Virus record (IMG/VR): IMGVR_UViG_3300044492_000068
Span: 1-45,941 of that record
DNA: 45,941 bases
Origin: a virus
Strand: one strand, 5' to 3'
Positions 7,597 through 13,477 of the stretch are shown in pieces; the stretch's first letter is position 1, and every line of letters begins with the position of its first letter. The notes beneath the pieces are model-generated. The model was given only the letters and a program-made list of their open reading frames with translations, made no database searches and was not told where the DNA came from. Position numbers and translations under genes: made by a program.

Positions 7597-7639
7597 CGAA
7601 CGCCGCCGGGTTTCCCTCGCCAGGATCCGGCGGCGTTCG
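7597..7639 (-). terminator. 13-bp intercistronic hairpin (terminator or attenuator)
   Basis: CGAACGCCGCCGG (7597-7609) is perfectly repeated in inverse orientation at 7627-7639, with a 17-base loop. It sits in the 78-base gap after the Dam-type gene and ends about 26 bases before the next start. There is no U tract, so it may be a partial terminator or an mRNA processing/stability element. Confidence 0.6.
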
Positions 7640-7649
7640 TGTCTGTAGC

Positions 7650-8312
7650 CTACGATCGCGGCGGCGTCGATCGACGCTCGCCGATACTACTCCTCCTCAC
7701 CTCGCCGAACGCGCGGAACACCTTCGCGAACCGCGCCGGCGCCATCCCAAGGTAAACGATGTAGTTCGCGTGGGAGGGCGCGGCCGCGTCCCGCTTCGGG
7801 AGGAGCGCGAGGCCCTCGCGTCGACGTCGACGGTTCTCCGTGTCGATCTTGGCGAACCGCTCGATCCGCTTCGCCTCGCTCTCGACGAACGCGATCCGAC
7901 GATCGGGAACACAGATCGGGAAATCGAGCGGGTTGTAGATCCGCGGCGGCGCGAGCGCGTCGTCCATGGGTTCGTACCCTTGCAGGGTTTGAAGCTGCTC
8001 GAGCGAATAGCCGATCCAGATCGCCGCCCGGATCTCCTGGTGGAACCACGCGACCATGAGGCGGTACCAGAACGCGCCGACGTGCCCGCCGGGCGGGTTC
8101 AGGAACACGCGGCCCGACCACGGGCGCCGCAGGCCGTTCTGCTTTTCCGAGTAGAACCGGCGCGCGCGGACGATCCGATTCGCCTCGCGATGCGACGCCG
8201 GATCGAGATCGATCCCGCCGAGCACCTTCCGCGCCGCCTCGACGTAGGGCGCCGGCGTGAACCATTCCGGCGAGTCGCACGAGTGCCGGGCGCCCGTCGT
8301 CGAGCGCGTCAA
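7650..8312 (-). CDS. dam: Phage-type DNA N6-adenine methyltransferase
   Basis: 220 residues. The N-terminal block EWFTPAPYVEAARKVLGGIDLDPAS (about residues 16-40), followed by RFYSEKQNGLRRPW and VFLNPPGG (catalytic NPP[Y/G]-type motif IV near residue 72), is the pattern of the phage Dam-like family that methylates adenine. GATC is a likely target given the family, but specificity cannot be read here. The window is rich in GATC. No restriction endonuclease is nearby, so self-protection against host restriction is the likely purpose. Start overlaps the preceding small gene (4 bases). Confidence 0.85.
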   Translation of the reverse strand: MTRSTTGARHSCDSPEWFTPAPYVEAARKVLGGIDLDPASHREANRIVRARRFYSEKQNGLRRPWSGRVFLNPPGGHVGAFWYRLMVAWFHQEIRAAIWIGYSLEQLQTLQGYEPMDDALAPPRIYNPLDFPICVPDRRIAFVESEAKRIERFAKIDTENRRRRREGLALLPKRDAAAPSHANYIVYLGMAPARFAKVFRAFGEVRRSSIGERRSTPPRS

Positions 8313-8455
8313 CGGTACCGCTCCCGGTGAGCGTCGACCGATCCGAGGCTCGCGAGGCGCCGGGCCTCAGTCGAGCGACGTCGTACGATCGTACGCGCGA
8401 GGAGGTAGAGGCCCGCGAGCGCGAACCCGGCGGCCAGGGTGATCAGCGTAGCCAT
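8309..8455 (-). CDS. 48-residue single-span membrane protein
   Basis: Begins MATLITLAAGFALAGLYLL and continues into a basic tail (ARTIVRRRSTEARR), so one membrane helix (residues 2-21) with the basic tail in the cytoplasm is predicted. The ATG overlaps the end of the preceding gene by 13 bases. Role unknown; it is not next to the lysis genes. Confidence 0.55.
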   Translation of the reverse strand: MATLITLAAGFALAGLYLLARTIVRRRSTEARRLASLGSVDAHRERYR

Positions 8456-8721
8456 AGACAATGAAACTCCGGGTTCTGGTAGAACCGCGAGTCGAGGGCC
8501 GCGAAAATCGCGCCGTCGCTGAGCCGACGCCCGATCGACCATATCCACTGTTCCGTCGAGCCGACGCAGTAGTCGCAATCGTCGACGAACCGATCGAGCC
8601 GGAACGTTCCGCGATACAGCTCCCCCGGCGGCGCCGGATCGAGCGCGAGCATTTGCTCGACGTCGAGCGCCTCGCCCTTTTCGAGCTTGCGCCTCATTGC
8701 CTGATTTCTCATCGCGCCCAT
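8443..8721 (-). CDS. Hypothetical phage protein
   Basis: 92 residues. The N-terminus is charged and helical (MRRKLEKGEALDVEQMLAL), and the rest has aromatic-rich segments (CDYCVGSTEQWIWSIGR, RFYQNPEFHCLWLR) with three Cys. The look is that of small conserved phage proteins of unknown function. AGGAG precedes the ATG by about 10 bases. Confidence 0.6.
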   Translation of the reverse strand: MGAMRNQAMRRKLEKGEALDVEQMLALDPAPPGELYRGTFRLDRFVDDCDYCVGSTEQWIWSIGRRLSDGAIFAALDSRFYQNPEFHCLWLR

Positions 8722-8792
8722 TGGTTCGTGCTCCTGTCGGGTGAACGATCGGCCTCCCCCTCGCCAGAGGACGCGCGGCCGCCGTTCGGGGT

Positions 8793-10319
8793 TTACGTTA
8801 CTCCGTCGAGGCGTCGCAGGATGTCGCGGACGCGGCGGGCGACGACTTCGGCGACTTGCGGGACGATCGCGTTGCCGAGCGTGCCGAGCCGTTGCCGCCG
8901 GTTGGAACGTCGACGTCCGTCCAGCCGATCGGGAACCCCATCAGCGTCTCCACCCAATCCGGATTTAGCACGGGACGAGGCGATGACGCGGGGAGGTTCC
9001 CACTCGTGTTGCCGTTCGCCCGGTCGTGCAGGCCAGCCAATTGATCGGGGAGCCCGCCCGTGTATTCCCCCTTCGCGACCTTCTGACTGATCCCCTTGTG
9101 ATCGCGACTCTGCGGCGTGAGCCAGTTCGGCGCCGGTTCCGCTTCCGGTTGCTCCTCCGCGCGCGTCGCGTCGGTTAGCGTCGTTCCCGCGTGCATGATC
9201 CCGGTTGTCGTCGTGTGCCTGGCCGCTGCGTTCGCGTCCGTCGTCTGCGGCGTCGGCCAGTCCTTCACAGCTCCGGAGAGCGTGCGCCCCGAATTCGGGC
9301 TCGTGCGGCCGACGTCGGGCCTCCCCTCGAAACCCGCCGCGTCCATCGTCGTCGGCGTCGGCCAGTTCTCGCGAACGGCATCCGTCAGGGTTCCGTTCGC
9401 CGTGCGACTCTCGCTGTCCTCTTTGATCGGCGTCGGCCAGTCGCGCGAGGCCCTCGCCTGATCCTCGAGCGACGGCTTGCTCGAGCGGCCGCCCTCCGAC
9501 GGCGGGAGGAGCGTTCTCGCGCCCGTCACGTTGCACGCTGCGCGCGGCGTCGACCAGTCGCCCTTCGCCTGTTTCGCGAGGCTCTTGCCCGTCGCCGGGC
9601 GCCCGGCGTTCGATCCGTTGTTGCTCGTCGCTTCCGGCGTCGCGTTCGGCGTCAACCATGTATCCGATGATGAAAACCCGCTCCCTCCGGTGCGGCGCTC
9701 CAACATCGGACGCTCGTACAATCGCCCACTCCGCGTCATACCCTCGATCGGCCAAGCATCCGAGAACGGCATCGATTCCCCGAACAAGGAGTCCTCGCAC
9801 GTTCTCAATAACCACGATCCGAGGACGTAGCTCGCCAATGACACGATCGAACTCGTACCAGAGCCCGGAGCGATCCCCGTCCAGACCAACTCGCTTACCG
9901 GCGTCGCTGACGTCCTGACAGGGGAACCCTCCGACGAGCACGTCGACGCGGCTTGGGTGTTCAGGCCCGTCGAGCGTTTCCCGTCGGCCTCCCGTGCGCC
10001 GTTCGCGTCCGACGTCGCTGGCGTGAGCCAGATCGCCCGCTCGACCACTGTGACGAGATCGTCGCCGCCGCTGCCCGCTCGATTGCGACGCGCCAGATCC
10101 GGGCCGCTCGATCGGTTTTTCGCCTCCGGCGTCGGCCACTCCGATCGATCGGACGTCGCTGTAGCAGGGAACTCCGGGCCAATGTCGAGCGAGGACTGCT
10201 CGACAGAATTCGTCGCTCTCGCATTGCCAGAGGACCCGGAACCCCGCGCGCTCAAATCCGAGATCGAACCCGCCGACGCCGGAGAACAGGGATCCGACGG
10301 TGTACGCGCCATCCGTCAC
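8793..10319 (-). CDS. dcm: DNA cytosine-C5 methyltransferase
   Basis: 508 residues, GTG start overlapping the upstream TGA. Motif I is SLFSGVGGFDLGF (residues 10-22), the catalytic motif IV is GGFPCQDVS with PCQ at 133-135, motif VI is ENV (172-174), motif VIII is RRERVF (211-216), and motif X is LGTLGNAIVPQVAEVV near the C-terminus. Between motifs I and IV and in the target recognition region the protein carries repeated LADA/LAHA-like segments followed by hydrophilic, Asp/Arg-rich sequence. These repeats coincide with W-(P/L/S)-T-P motifs in the +1 frame (see the overlapping feature). The N-terminal repeat-containing insert of about 60 residues before PCQ is longer than usual for this family. 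Confidence 0.9.
   Translation of the reverse strand: MTDGAYTVGSLFSGVGGFDLGFERAGFRVLWQCESDEFCRAVLARHWPGVPCYSDVRSIGVADAGGEKPIERPGSGASQSSGQRRRRSRHSGRAGDLAHASDVGRERRTGGRRETLDGPEHPSRVDVLVGGFPCQDVSDAGKRVGLDGDRSGLWYEFDRVIGELRPRIVVIENVRGLLVRGIDAVLGCLADRGYDAEWAIVRASDVGAPHRRERVFIIGYMVDAERDAGSDEQQRIERRAPGDGQEPRETGEGRLVDAARSVQRDGRENAPPAVGGRPLEQAVARGSGEGLARLADADQRGQRESHGERNPDGCRSRELADADDDGRGGFRGEARRRPHEPEFGAHALRSCEGLADAADDGRERSGQAHDDNRDHARGNDANRRDARGGATGSGTGAELAHAAESRSQGDQSEGREGGIHGRAPRSIGWPARPGERQHEWEPPRVIASSRAKSGLGGDADGVPDRLDGRRRSNRRQRLGTLGNAIVPQVAEVVARRVRDILRRLDGVT
8798..9772 (-). CDS. Possible second coding frame inside the C5 methyltransferase gene
   Basis: This frame is open over nearly the whole methyltransferase gene (8798-10312); the start given is the ATG of MPFSDAWPIEGM. 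It contains SDAWPIEGMTRSGRLYERPM, then repeats with WLTP, WSTP and WPTP about every 100 bases, and ends near LNPDWVETLMGFPIGWTD. I recognise this pattern from phage proteins commonly annotated as cytosine methyltransferases or fragments. The frame may be truly translated, or be a conserved shadow of the methyltransferase frame. Low confidence as an independent gene. Confidence 0.3.
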   Translation of the reverse strand: MPFSDAWPIEGMTRSGRLYERPMLERRTGGSGFSSSDTWLTPNATPEATSNNGSNAGRPATGKSLAKQAKGDWSTPRAACNVTGARTLLPPSEGGRSSKPSLEDQARASRDWPTPIKEDSESRTANGTLTDAVRENWPTPTTMDAAGFEGRPDVGRTSPNSGRTLSGAVKDWPTPQTTDANAAARHTTTTGIMHAGTTLTDATRAEEQPEAEPAPNWLTPQSRDHKGISQKVAKGEYTGGLPDQLAGLHDRANGNTSGNLPASSPRPVLNPDWVETLMGFPIGWTDVDVPTGGNGSARSATRSSRKSPKSSPAASATSCDASTE

Positions 10320-10882
10320 TTGCCCTCATCGGCGTCGGCCTCGCCGAGCGCGACGAGGCACGCCCATTGCGCCTCATGGATCGCCGACGGGGGAACCGCG
10401 AACGTCCCGCCGCAACTCTCGCACGTGAGCATCCCGTCGCGCACGGCCTCGCCCCGGTTCTCGCCGATGTCGAACCCGCAAAACTTGCACGAGATCAGGA
10501 CGCTCGCGAGCACCTCGCGATCATCGTGCTCGCAGTCGGCGCGCTCGACGAGCTGCGGCGCGCGGAGCCCGCCCGCCTTGATCCACACGTCGAGCCGCTC
10601 CATTACAAAGTTATGGATCCGGGCCGCCCACTCCGCGCGCTCCGGATCGTCGCCGCCCTCGCCAGACACGTAGTAGATCGGCGACGTCGGTTCGTCGGCG
10701 CCGCCGTAGCAATTGGCGTCGGCGTGATCGTGGAGATCGGCGAAGCTCGCGACGTCGGCCGGGACGGCGCCCTTCTCGACGTCGGCCCGGATCTCCCGCT
10801 TCGCGCGCGCGATCATCGCGGAGGCGATCAGGCGATCGAGCGGCTTCATGTTCGCGCCGAGCACGAGGGCGGCGTTAGTCAT
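10316..10882 (-). CDS. Hypothetical protein with zinc ribbon
   Basis: 188 residues. The first 100 residues are helical, starting with AALVLGANMKPLDRLIASAMIARAK. A CKFCGFDIG and a CESCGGTFAVP pair (about residues 132-160) form a clear four-Cys zinc ribbon. It overlaps the methyltransferase start by 4 bases. No family named. Confidence 0.65.
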   Translation of the reverse strand: MTNAALVLGANMKPLDRLIASAMIARAKREIRADVEKGAVPADVASFADLHDHADANCYGGADEPTSPIYYVSGEGGDDPERAEWAARIHNFVMERLDVWIKAGGLRAPQLVERADCEHDDREVLASVLISCKFCGFDIGENRGEAVRDGMLTCESCGGTFAVPPSAIHEAQWACLVALGEADADEGK

Positions 10883-11273
10883 TGGGCACGCTCACGAGGA
10901 TACGGCCGTTTGTCGGATGGTTCACGAAATGCCACGAGGCGCCCGGGCGCTCGCGGTTCATCGTCGCGAGCTGCTCGCCCTCGACGATCGCGCGGAGGAT
11001 CCCGTCGCTGATCGCGTCGCTGTCGGCCGACGTCGACGGGATCGGCGCGCCGCTCGCGTCGAGCACCTCGACGGAAACGACGTGCTCGCCAGTCTCGACG
11101 GCGACGAGATCGCCGCCCCATGACGGGTTCGCCGTGCCGAACGCCCACGCGAGGCCGTCGAGATCGGACGGGTGCGCGAGGAATCCCGGGTATTCGATCG
11201 ACGCGTTCGGGAGGTGCGCGGCGACGGCCGCGAGGATCGCGTCGGCGGTTGCTGTCTGAGTGCTCATGCTCAT
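10875..11273 (-). CDS. Hypothetical protein
   Basis: 132 residues with mixed alpha/beta composition; no cysteine, membrane segment or catalytic motif recognised. The ATG at 11273 has the recurrent CACGAAAGGA element 8 bases upstream. A second in-frame ATG two codons later is possible. It follows the HTH gene. Confidence 0.6.
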   Translation of the reverse strand: MSMSTQTATADAILAAVAAHLPNASIEYPGFLAHPSDLDGLAWAFGTANPSWGGDLVAVETGEHVVSVEVLDASGAPIPSTSADSDAISDGILRAIVEGEQLATMNRERPGASWHFVNHPTNGRILVSVPND

Positions 11274-11281
11274 GGTTCGGT

Positions 11282-11291
11282 TCCTTTCGTG
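11282..11291 (-). promoter_or_regulatory. Recurrent ribosome binding element CACGAAAGGA
   Basis: Exact copy of the decamer, 8 bases before the ATG at 11273. Confidence 0.55.
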
Positions 11292-11293
11292 CC

Positions 11294-11479
11294 CTACGCT
11301 CCGACGACGACGCGCCGGAGTCCGAGCTTTTGCAGGATGGGTTCGGAGAACTCCCGGCGACCGTTCAGGAGATCCGACAGGTAAGGTCCGGAGATTCCGA
11401 GCGCGTCGGCGGCGGCCCTCTGCGTCTCGTGCTCGCCCACGAAACGCCGGAGCCGGTCAAGCGGATCGATTTCTTTCAC
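11294..11479 (-). CDS. Small Cro/CI-type HTH protein
   Basis: 61 residues, GTG start overlapping the upstream TGA. The sequence ETQRAAADALGISGPYLSDLLNGRR (residues 18-42) is a clear helix-turn-helix of the XRE/Cro kind (QRAAADALGIS, turn, PYLSDLLNG). It lacks a C-terminal dimerisation or cleavage domain, so it is Cro-sized rather than CI-sized. It is the third gene downstream of the promoter-operator at 11827-11855 and is the obvious candidate to bind that operator and control its own operon (inference). Confidence 0.8.
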   Translation of the reverse strand: MKEIDPLDRLRRFVGEHETQRAAADALGISGPYLSDLLNGRREFSEPILQKLGLRRVVVGA

Positions 11480-11616
11480 GCCTCCCCCTTTTCAAGCTCG
11501 ATCGTCCAGTCGGCGAGCGGCCAGCCGAGCGAGATCGCGACCATCGTCGCGGCCGTCATGCTGTCGAACCCGCCGACGTCGCCGAGCGTCCGATGCCGAA
11601 TCGTGTACTGCGTCAC
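11476..11616 (-). CDS. 46-residue hypothetical protein
   Basis: GTG start overlapping the upstream TGA and TGA stop overlapping the HTH start, both as GTGA, so the gene is tightly coupled on both sides. The product starts MTQYTIRHRTLGDVGG and contains AATMVAISLGWPLADWTIE. Codon use agrees with neighbours. Unknown function. Confidence 0.65.
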   Translation of the reverse strand: MTQYTIRHRTLGDVGGFDSMTAATMVAISLGWPLADWTIELEKGEA

Positions 11617-11816
11617 GAGCGCCTCCCGTTCGCGATTTCCGCGAGGATTTCAGGTGAGACCGGGATCTCGTCGGCGAGCGCCTCGCGCACGTCGGCGCCC
11701 CGGAACGTCGAGCGCGGGATCTCGATCCGCGCGTTCGTGAGCCACGGGCCAGCCGGGCGCGCGATGTCGTCGTTCATGGTTCCGAGGTAACGGCCGCTCC
11801 GGTCTGTGATCGTCAT
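11613..11816 (-). CDS. First gene of the early operon, hypothetical
   Basis: 67 residues if started at the ATG at 11816. The -10 box ends at 11827, which would put the transcription start near 11820, making this ATG nearly leaderless, as for lambda cI from its maintenance promoter. The alternative ATG at 11777 (MNDDI, 54 residues) would leave a leader of about 43 bases but has no good ribosome binding site. The protein has no recognisable motif; its C-terminus SPEILAEIANGRRS is helical. Confidence 0.6.
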   Translation of the reverse strand: MTITDRSGRYLGTMNDDIARPAGPWLTNARIEIPRSTFRGADVREALADEIPVSPEILAEIANGRRS

Positions 11817-11826
11817 GATGGATACG

Positions 11827-11855
11827 AGATTAGCAGATACGCTAATCCGTGTCAA
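11827..11855 (-). promoter_or_regulatory. Sigma70-type promoter of the leftward early operon
   Basis: On the minus strand a perfect -35 box TTGACA (11850-11855) is followed after exactly 17 bases by TAATCT (11827-11832). It is the best promoter seen in the window and lies directly before the gene at 11816, after a strong hairpin that closes the previous unit. Confidence 0.75.
11828..11847. promoter_or_regulatory. Operator: 7-bp inverted repeat inside the promoter
   Basis: GATTAGC (11828-11834) and GCTAATC (11841-11847) form a perfect inverted repeat with a 6-bp centre. It occupies the spacer and overlaps the -10 box of the promoter, so a bound dimer would block RNA polymerase. The small HTH protein encoded downstream is the natural candidate ligand. 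Confidence 0.75.
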
Positions 11856-11857
11856 AT

Positions 11858-11883
11858 GGGCGGGAACGGCGGGCGGGAACGGC
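11858..11883. repeat. Tandem 13-bp direct repeat upstream of the -35 box
   Basis: Two exact head-to-tail copies of GGGCGGGAACGGC immediately upstream of the TTGACA box. Could be an activator or repressor site, or simple duplication. Confidence 0.55.
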
Positions 11884-11894
11884 GGCGGGAGGGC

Positions 11895-11921
11895 GGCGCC
11901 GCCCCTCGTCGGAGCGGCGCC
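11895..11921 (-). terminator. Strong GC hairpin after the 170-aa gene
   Basis: In the transcript GGCGCCGCUCC pairs with GGGGCGGCGCC around a 5-base loop (one G-U pair), beginning 12 bases after the stop at 11933. There is no U tract, but its position between two transcription units, directly before the early promoter, supports a terminator role. Confidence 0.65.
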
Positions 11922-11932
11922 GGAGGGCGGGA

Positions 11933-12445
11933 TCAGGGTTTGCGGTCGGTGTCGGTGCCCGACGCGGACGGCGCGGGCGGGAGGTGATCGTTGGACCCGT
12001 GTCCGTGCGTCGCGTGCCCGTCGCCGAGATCGCTCGCGCGCTGCGCCGTGTCGACGCCTGGCACGCTCCCGGCGGCGCCCGTCGCGGTACCGGCGCCGAA
12101 CGACGCCGAACCGCTCGCGGCGTTCTTGTCGACCTTCGCGCCGTCGATCACGTGCACGGTTCCGATCACGGCGTCGACGCCCGCGCTCGCGACGGCCTCG
12201 ACTTCCGCCGAGTCGAGCTTCACGCGCCCGGAGCTGTTCGCGACGTTGACGGCCGTTCGTACCACGTTGAGCACGTGCGCCTTCTTCTCCGCGCCCGTCG
12301 CTCCCTTGATCTGTTCCGCCTCGCCGATCGCGTCGACGACTTGCGGAATGATCGCCCCGATTTTCTGCCCGCCCGGAACCGCTGCCAGGACCACGGGCCC
12401 GACCTGAGCGACGACTGCGAGGAACTTCCGTAGATCGAATTTCAT
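11933..12445 (-). CDS. Hypothetical protein with hydrophobic N-terminus
   Basis: 170 residues. The N-terminal about 45 residues (MKFDLRKFLAVVAQVGPVVLAAVPGGQKI) are hydrophobic but interrupted, more like a buried or membrane-associated helix than a classical signal. A middle Ala/Val-rich helical part and a disordered, His/Asp-rich tail follow. It could be a small membrane-associated phage protein; I do not recognise the family. The ATG has a GGAGGAGG site 7 bases upstream. It is the last gene before the hairpin and early promoter. Confidence 0.6.
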   Translation of the reverse strand: MKFDLRKFLAVVAQVGPVVLAAVPGGQKIGAIIPQVVDAIGEAEQIKGATGAEKKAHVLNVVRTAVNVANSSGRVKLDSAEVEAVASAGVDAVIGTVHVIDGAKVDKNAASGSASFGAGTATGAAGSVPGVDTAQRASDLGDGHATHGHGSNDHLPPAPSASGTDTDRKP

Positions 12446-12483
12446 GCTCTGCCTCCTCCCGGGATTCTACCGCGATCGACCTG

Positions 12484-13365
12484 TTATCCCTCCGCCTGAT
12501 CGAGCGGGAGCGAGAGCGTCGTCGGCCCGGCGTCACGCTGGCCACGAGCGACGACGGCGGCCGCGTCCAGCTCCGCGCCGACGCCCTCGACGTCCTCGAA
12601 ATCCTCGAGCGCCTCGAGCGCGAGGCCCGGGAGCATCCCTTGCGAGAGCCGACGGACGGCGATCCGACACTGCCGCTCGTCGACGTCGATCCCGATCGCC
12701 CGGAGTCCTCGACGCTTCGCGACGACGAGCGTCGAGCCGGAGCCCATGAACGGATCGACGACGAGCGCGCCCGGCGGAACGTTCGCCATCGCCCACTCCA
12801 TCACGGCGAGCGGCTTTTCCGCGAGGTGATGGCGGCGTGAGACGGGCGGCGGCGAGAACTCGAAACCTCCGGACGGATACGCGCCGTTTTCCACGAGCGG
12901 CCCGTGCGAGGCCCACGGGAGAAACTCGCACGCGCCGGAGAACCCCCCGTCGCGCGGCCGCCCGAATTTTTTCGACCACACGCCGACGCCGCGCCATACC
13001 CAACCGCCCGCCTGGATCGCGTCGGTGATCGTCGGGAGTTGTCGCCAGTCGATGAACGTCGCGAACGTCGCGCCCTCGATCGCCGCGTTGCGCGCCGCCG
13101 ACATCCAGAGCGAGCACCATGCCGCGAACGCGCGCTGGTCCCGGTTGTCGCCCGTGAACCCGATCCCGTCCTGCTGGCTGCTGTCCGAACTCGCGTACTT
13201 GCTCAGCGTCGAGAACATCCGATCGCCGCGGAACGCGCCGCCGGAGCTGTAGGGAACATCCGTCACGAACGCGCCGACGCCCTTGAGCGTGTGGAGCACC
13301 TCGAAACAGTCGGCCCGGTAGATCGTGATCCCGTCGTGCTGGTAGTAGGGTTCGGGCGCGTGCAT
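12484..13365 (-). CDS. DNA N4/N6 amino-methyltransferase (beta class)
   Basis: 293 residues. The catalytic tetrad DVPY (residues 36-39) in FVTDVPYSSGG comes first and the SAM-binding motif DPFMGSGSTLVVAKRRG comes near the C-terminus, the motif order of beta-class adenine-N6 or cytosine-N4 methyltransferases. Val replaces the usual Pro/Pro in DPPY, a variant seen in some members. ATG at 13365 is preferred; a GTG at 13383 is in frame but lacks a ribosome binding site. Flanked by terminator-like hairpins on its upstream side, so it may be expressed independently. No cognate endonuclease is adjacent. Confidence 0.85.
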   Translation of the reverse strand: MHAPEPYYQHDGITIYRADCFEVLHTLKGVGAFVTDVPYSSGGAFRGDRMFSTLSKYASSDSSQQDGIGFTGDNRDQRAFAAWCSLWMSAARNAAIEGATFATFIDWRQLPTITDAIQAGGWVWRGVGVWSKKFGRPRDGGFSGACEFLPWASHGPLVENGAYPSGGFEFSPPPVSRRHHLAEKPLAVMEWAMANVPPGALVVDPFMGSGSTLVVAKRRGLRAIGIDVDERQCRIAVRRLSQGMLPGLALEALEDFEDVEGVGAELDAAAVVARGQRDAGPTTLSLPLDQAEG

Positions 13366-13405
13366 GGTTGAGGAGGGTATCACGAGCGGCCAGGCGGGCC
13401 GGGAC

Positions 13406-13425
13406 GTCGCCCGGGCCCGGGCGAC
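13406..13425. terminator. Perfect 20-bp GC palindrome
   Basis: GTCGCCCGGG followed immediately by its reverse complement. As RNA it can form a hairpin only by opening the centre; as DNA it is a perfect twofold site. It lies in the 112-base gap between the glycoside-hydrolase-like gene and the methyltransferase gene. Confidence 0.55.
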
Positions 13426-13433
13426 AGGGGAAC

Positions 13434-13466
13434 GGCCGTCCGGACGCGCGCGGCGTCCAGACGGCC
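13434..13466 (-). terminator. Long hairpin after the glycoside-hydrolase-like gene
   Basis: Arms at 13434-13447 and 13453-13466 pair over 13 of 14 positions (7 bp, one mismatch, 6 bp) around a GCGCG loop. It begins 12 bases after the stop at 13478, as expected for a terminator, although no U tract follows. Together with the 20-bp palindrome it probably ends the lysis/late transcript. Confidence 0.65.
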
Positions 13467-13477
13467 CGGGAGGCGCC

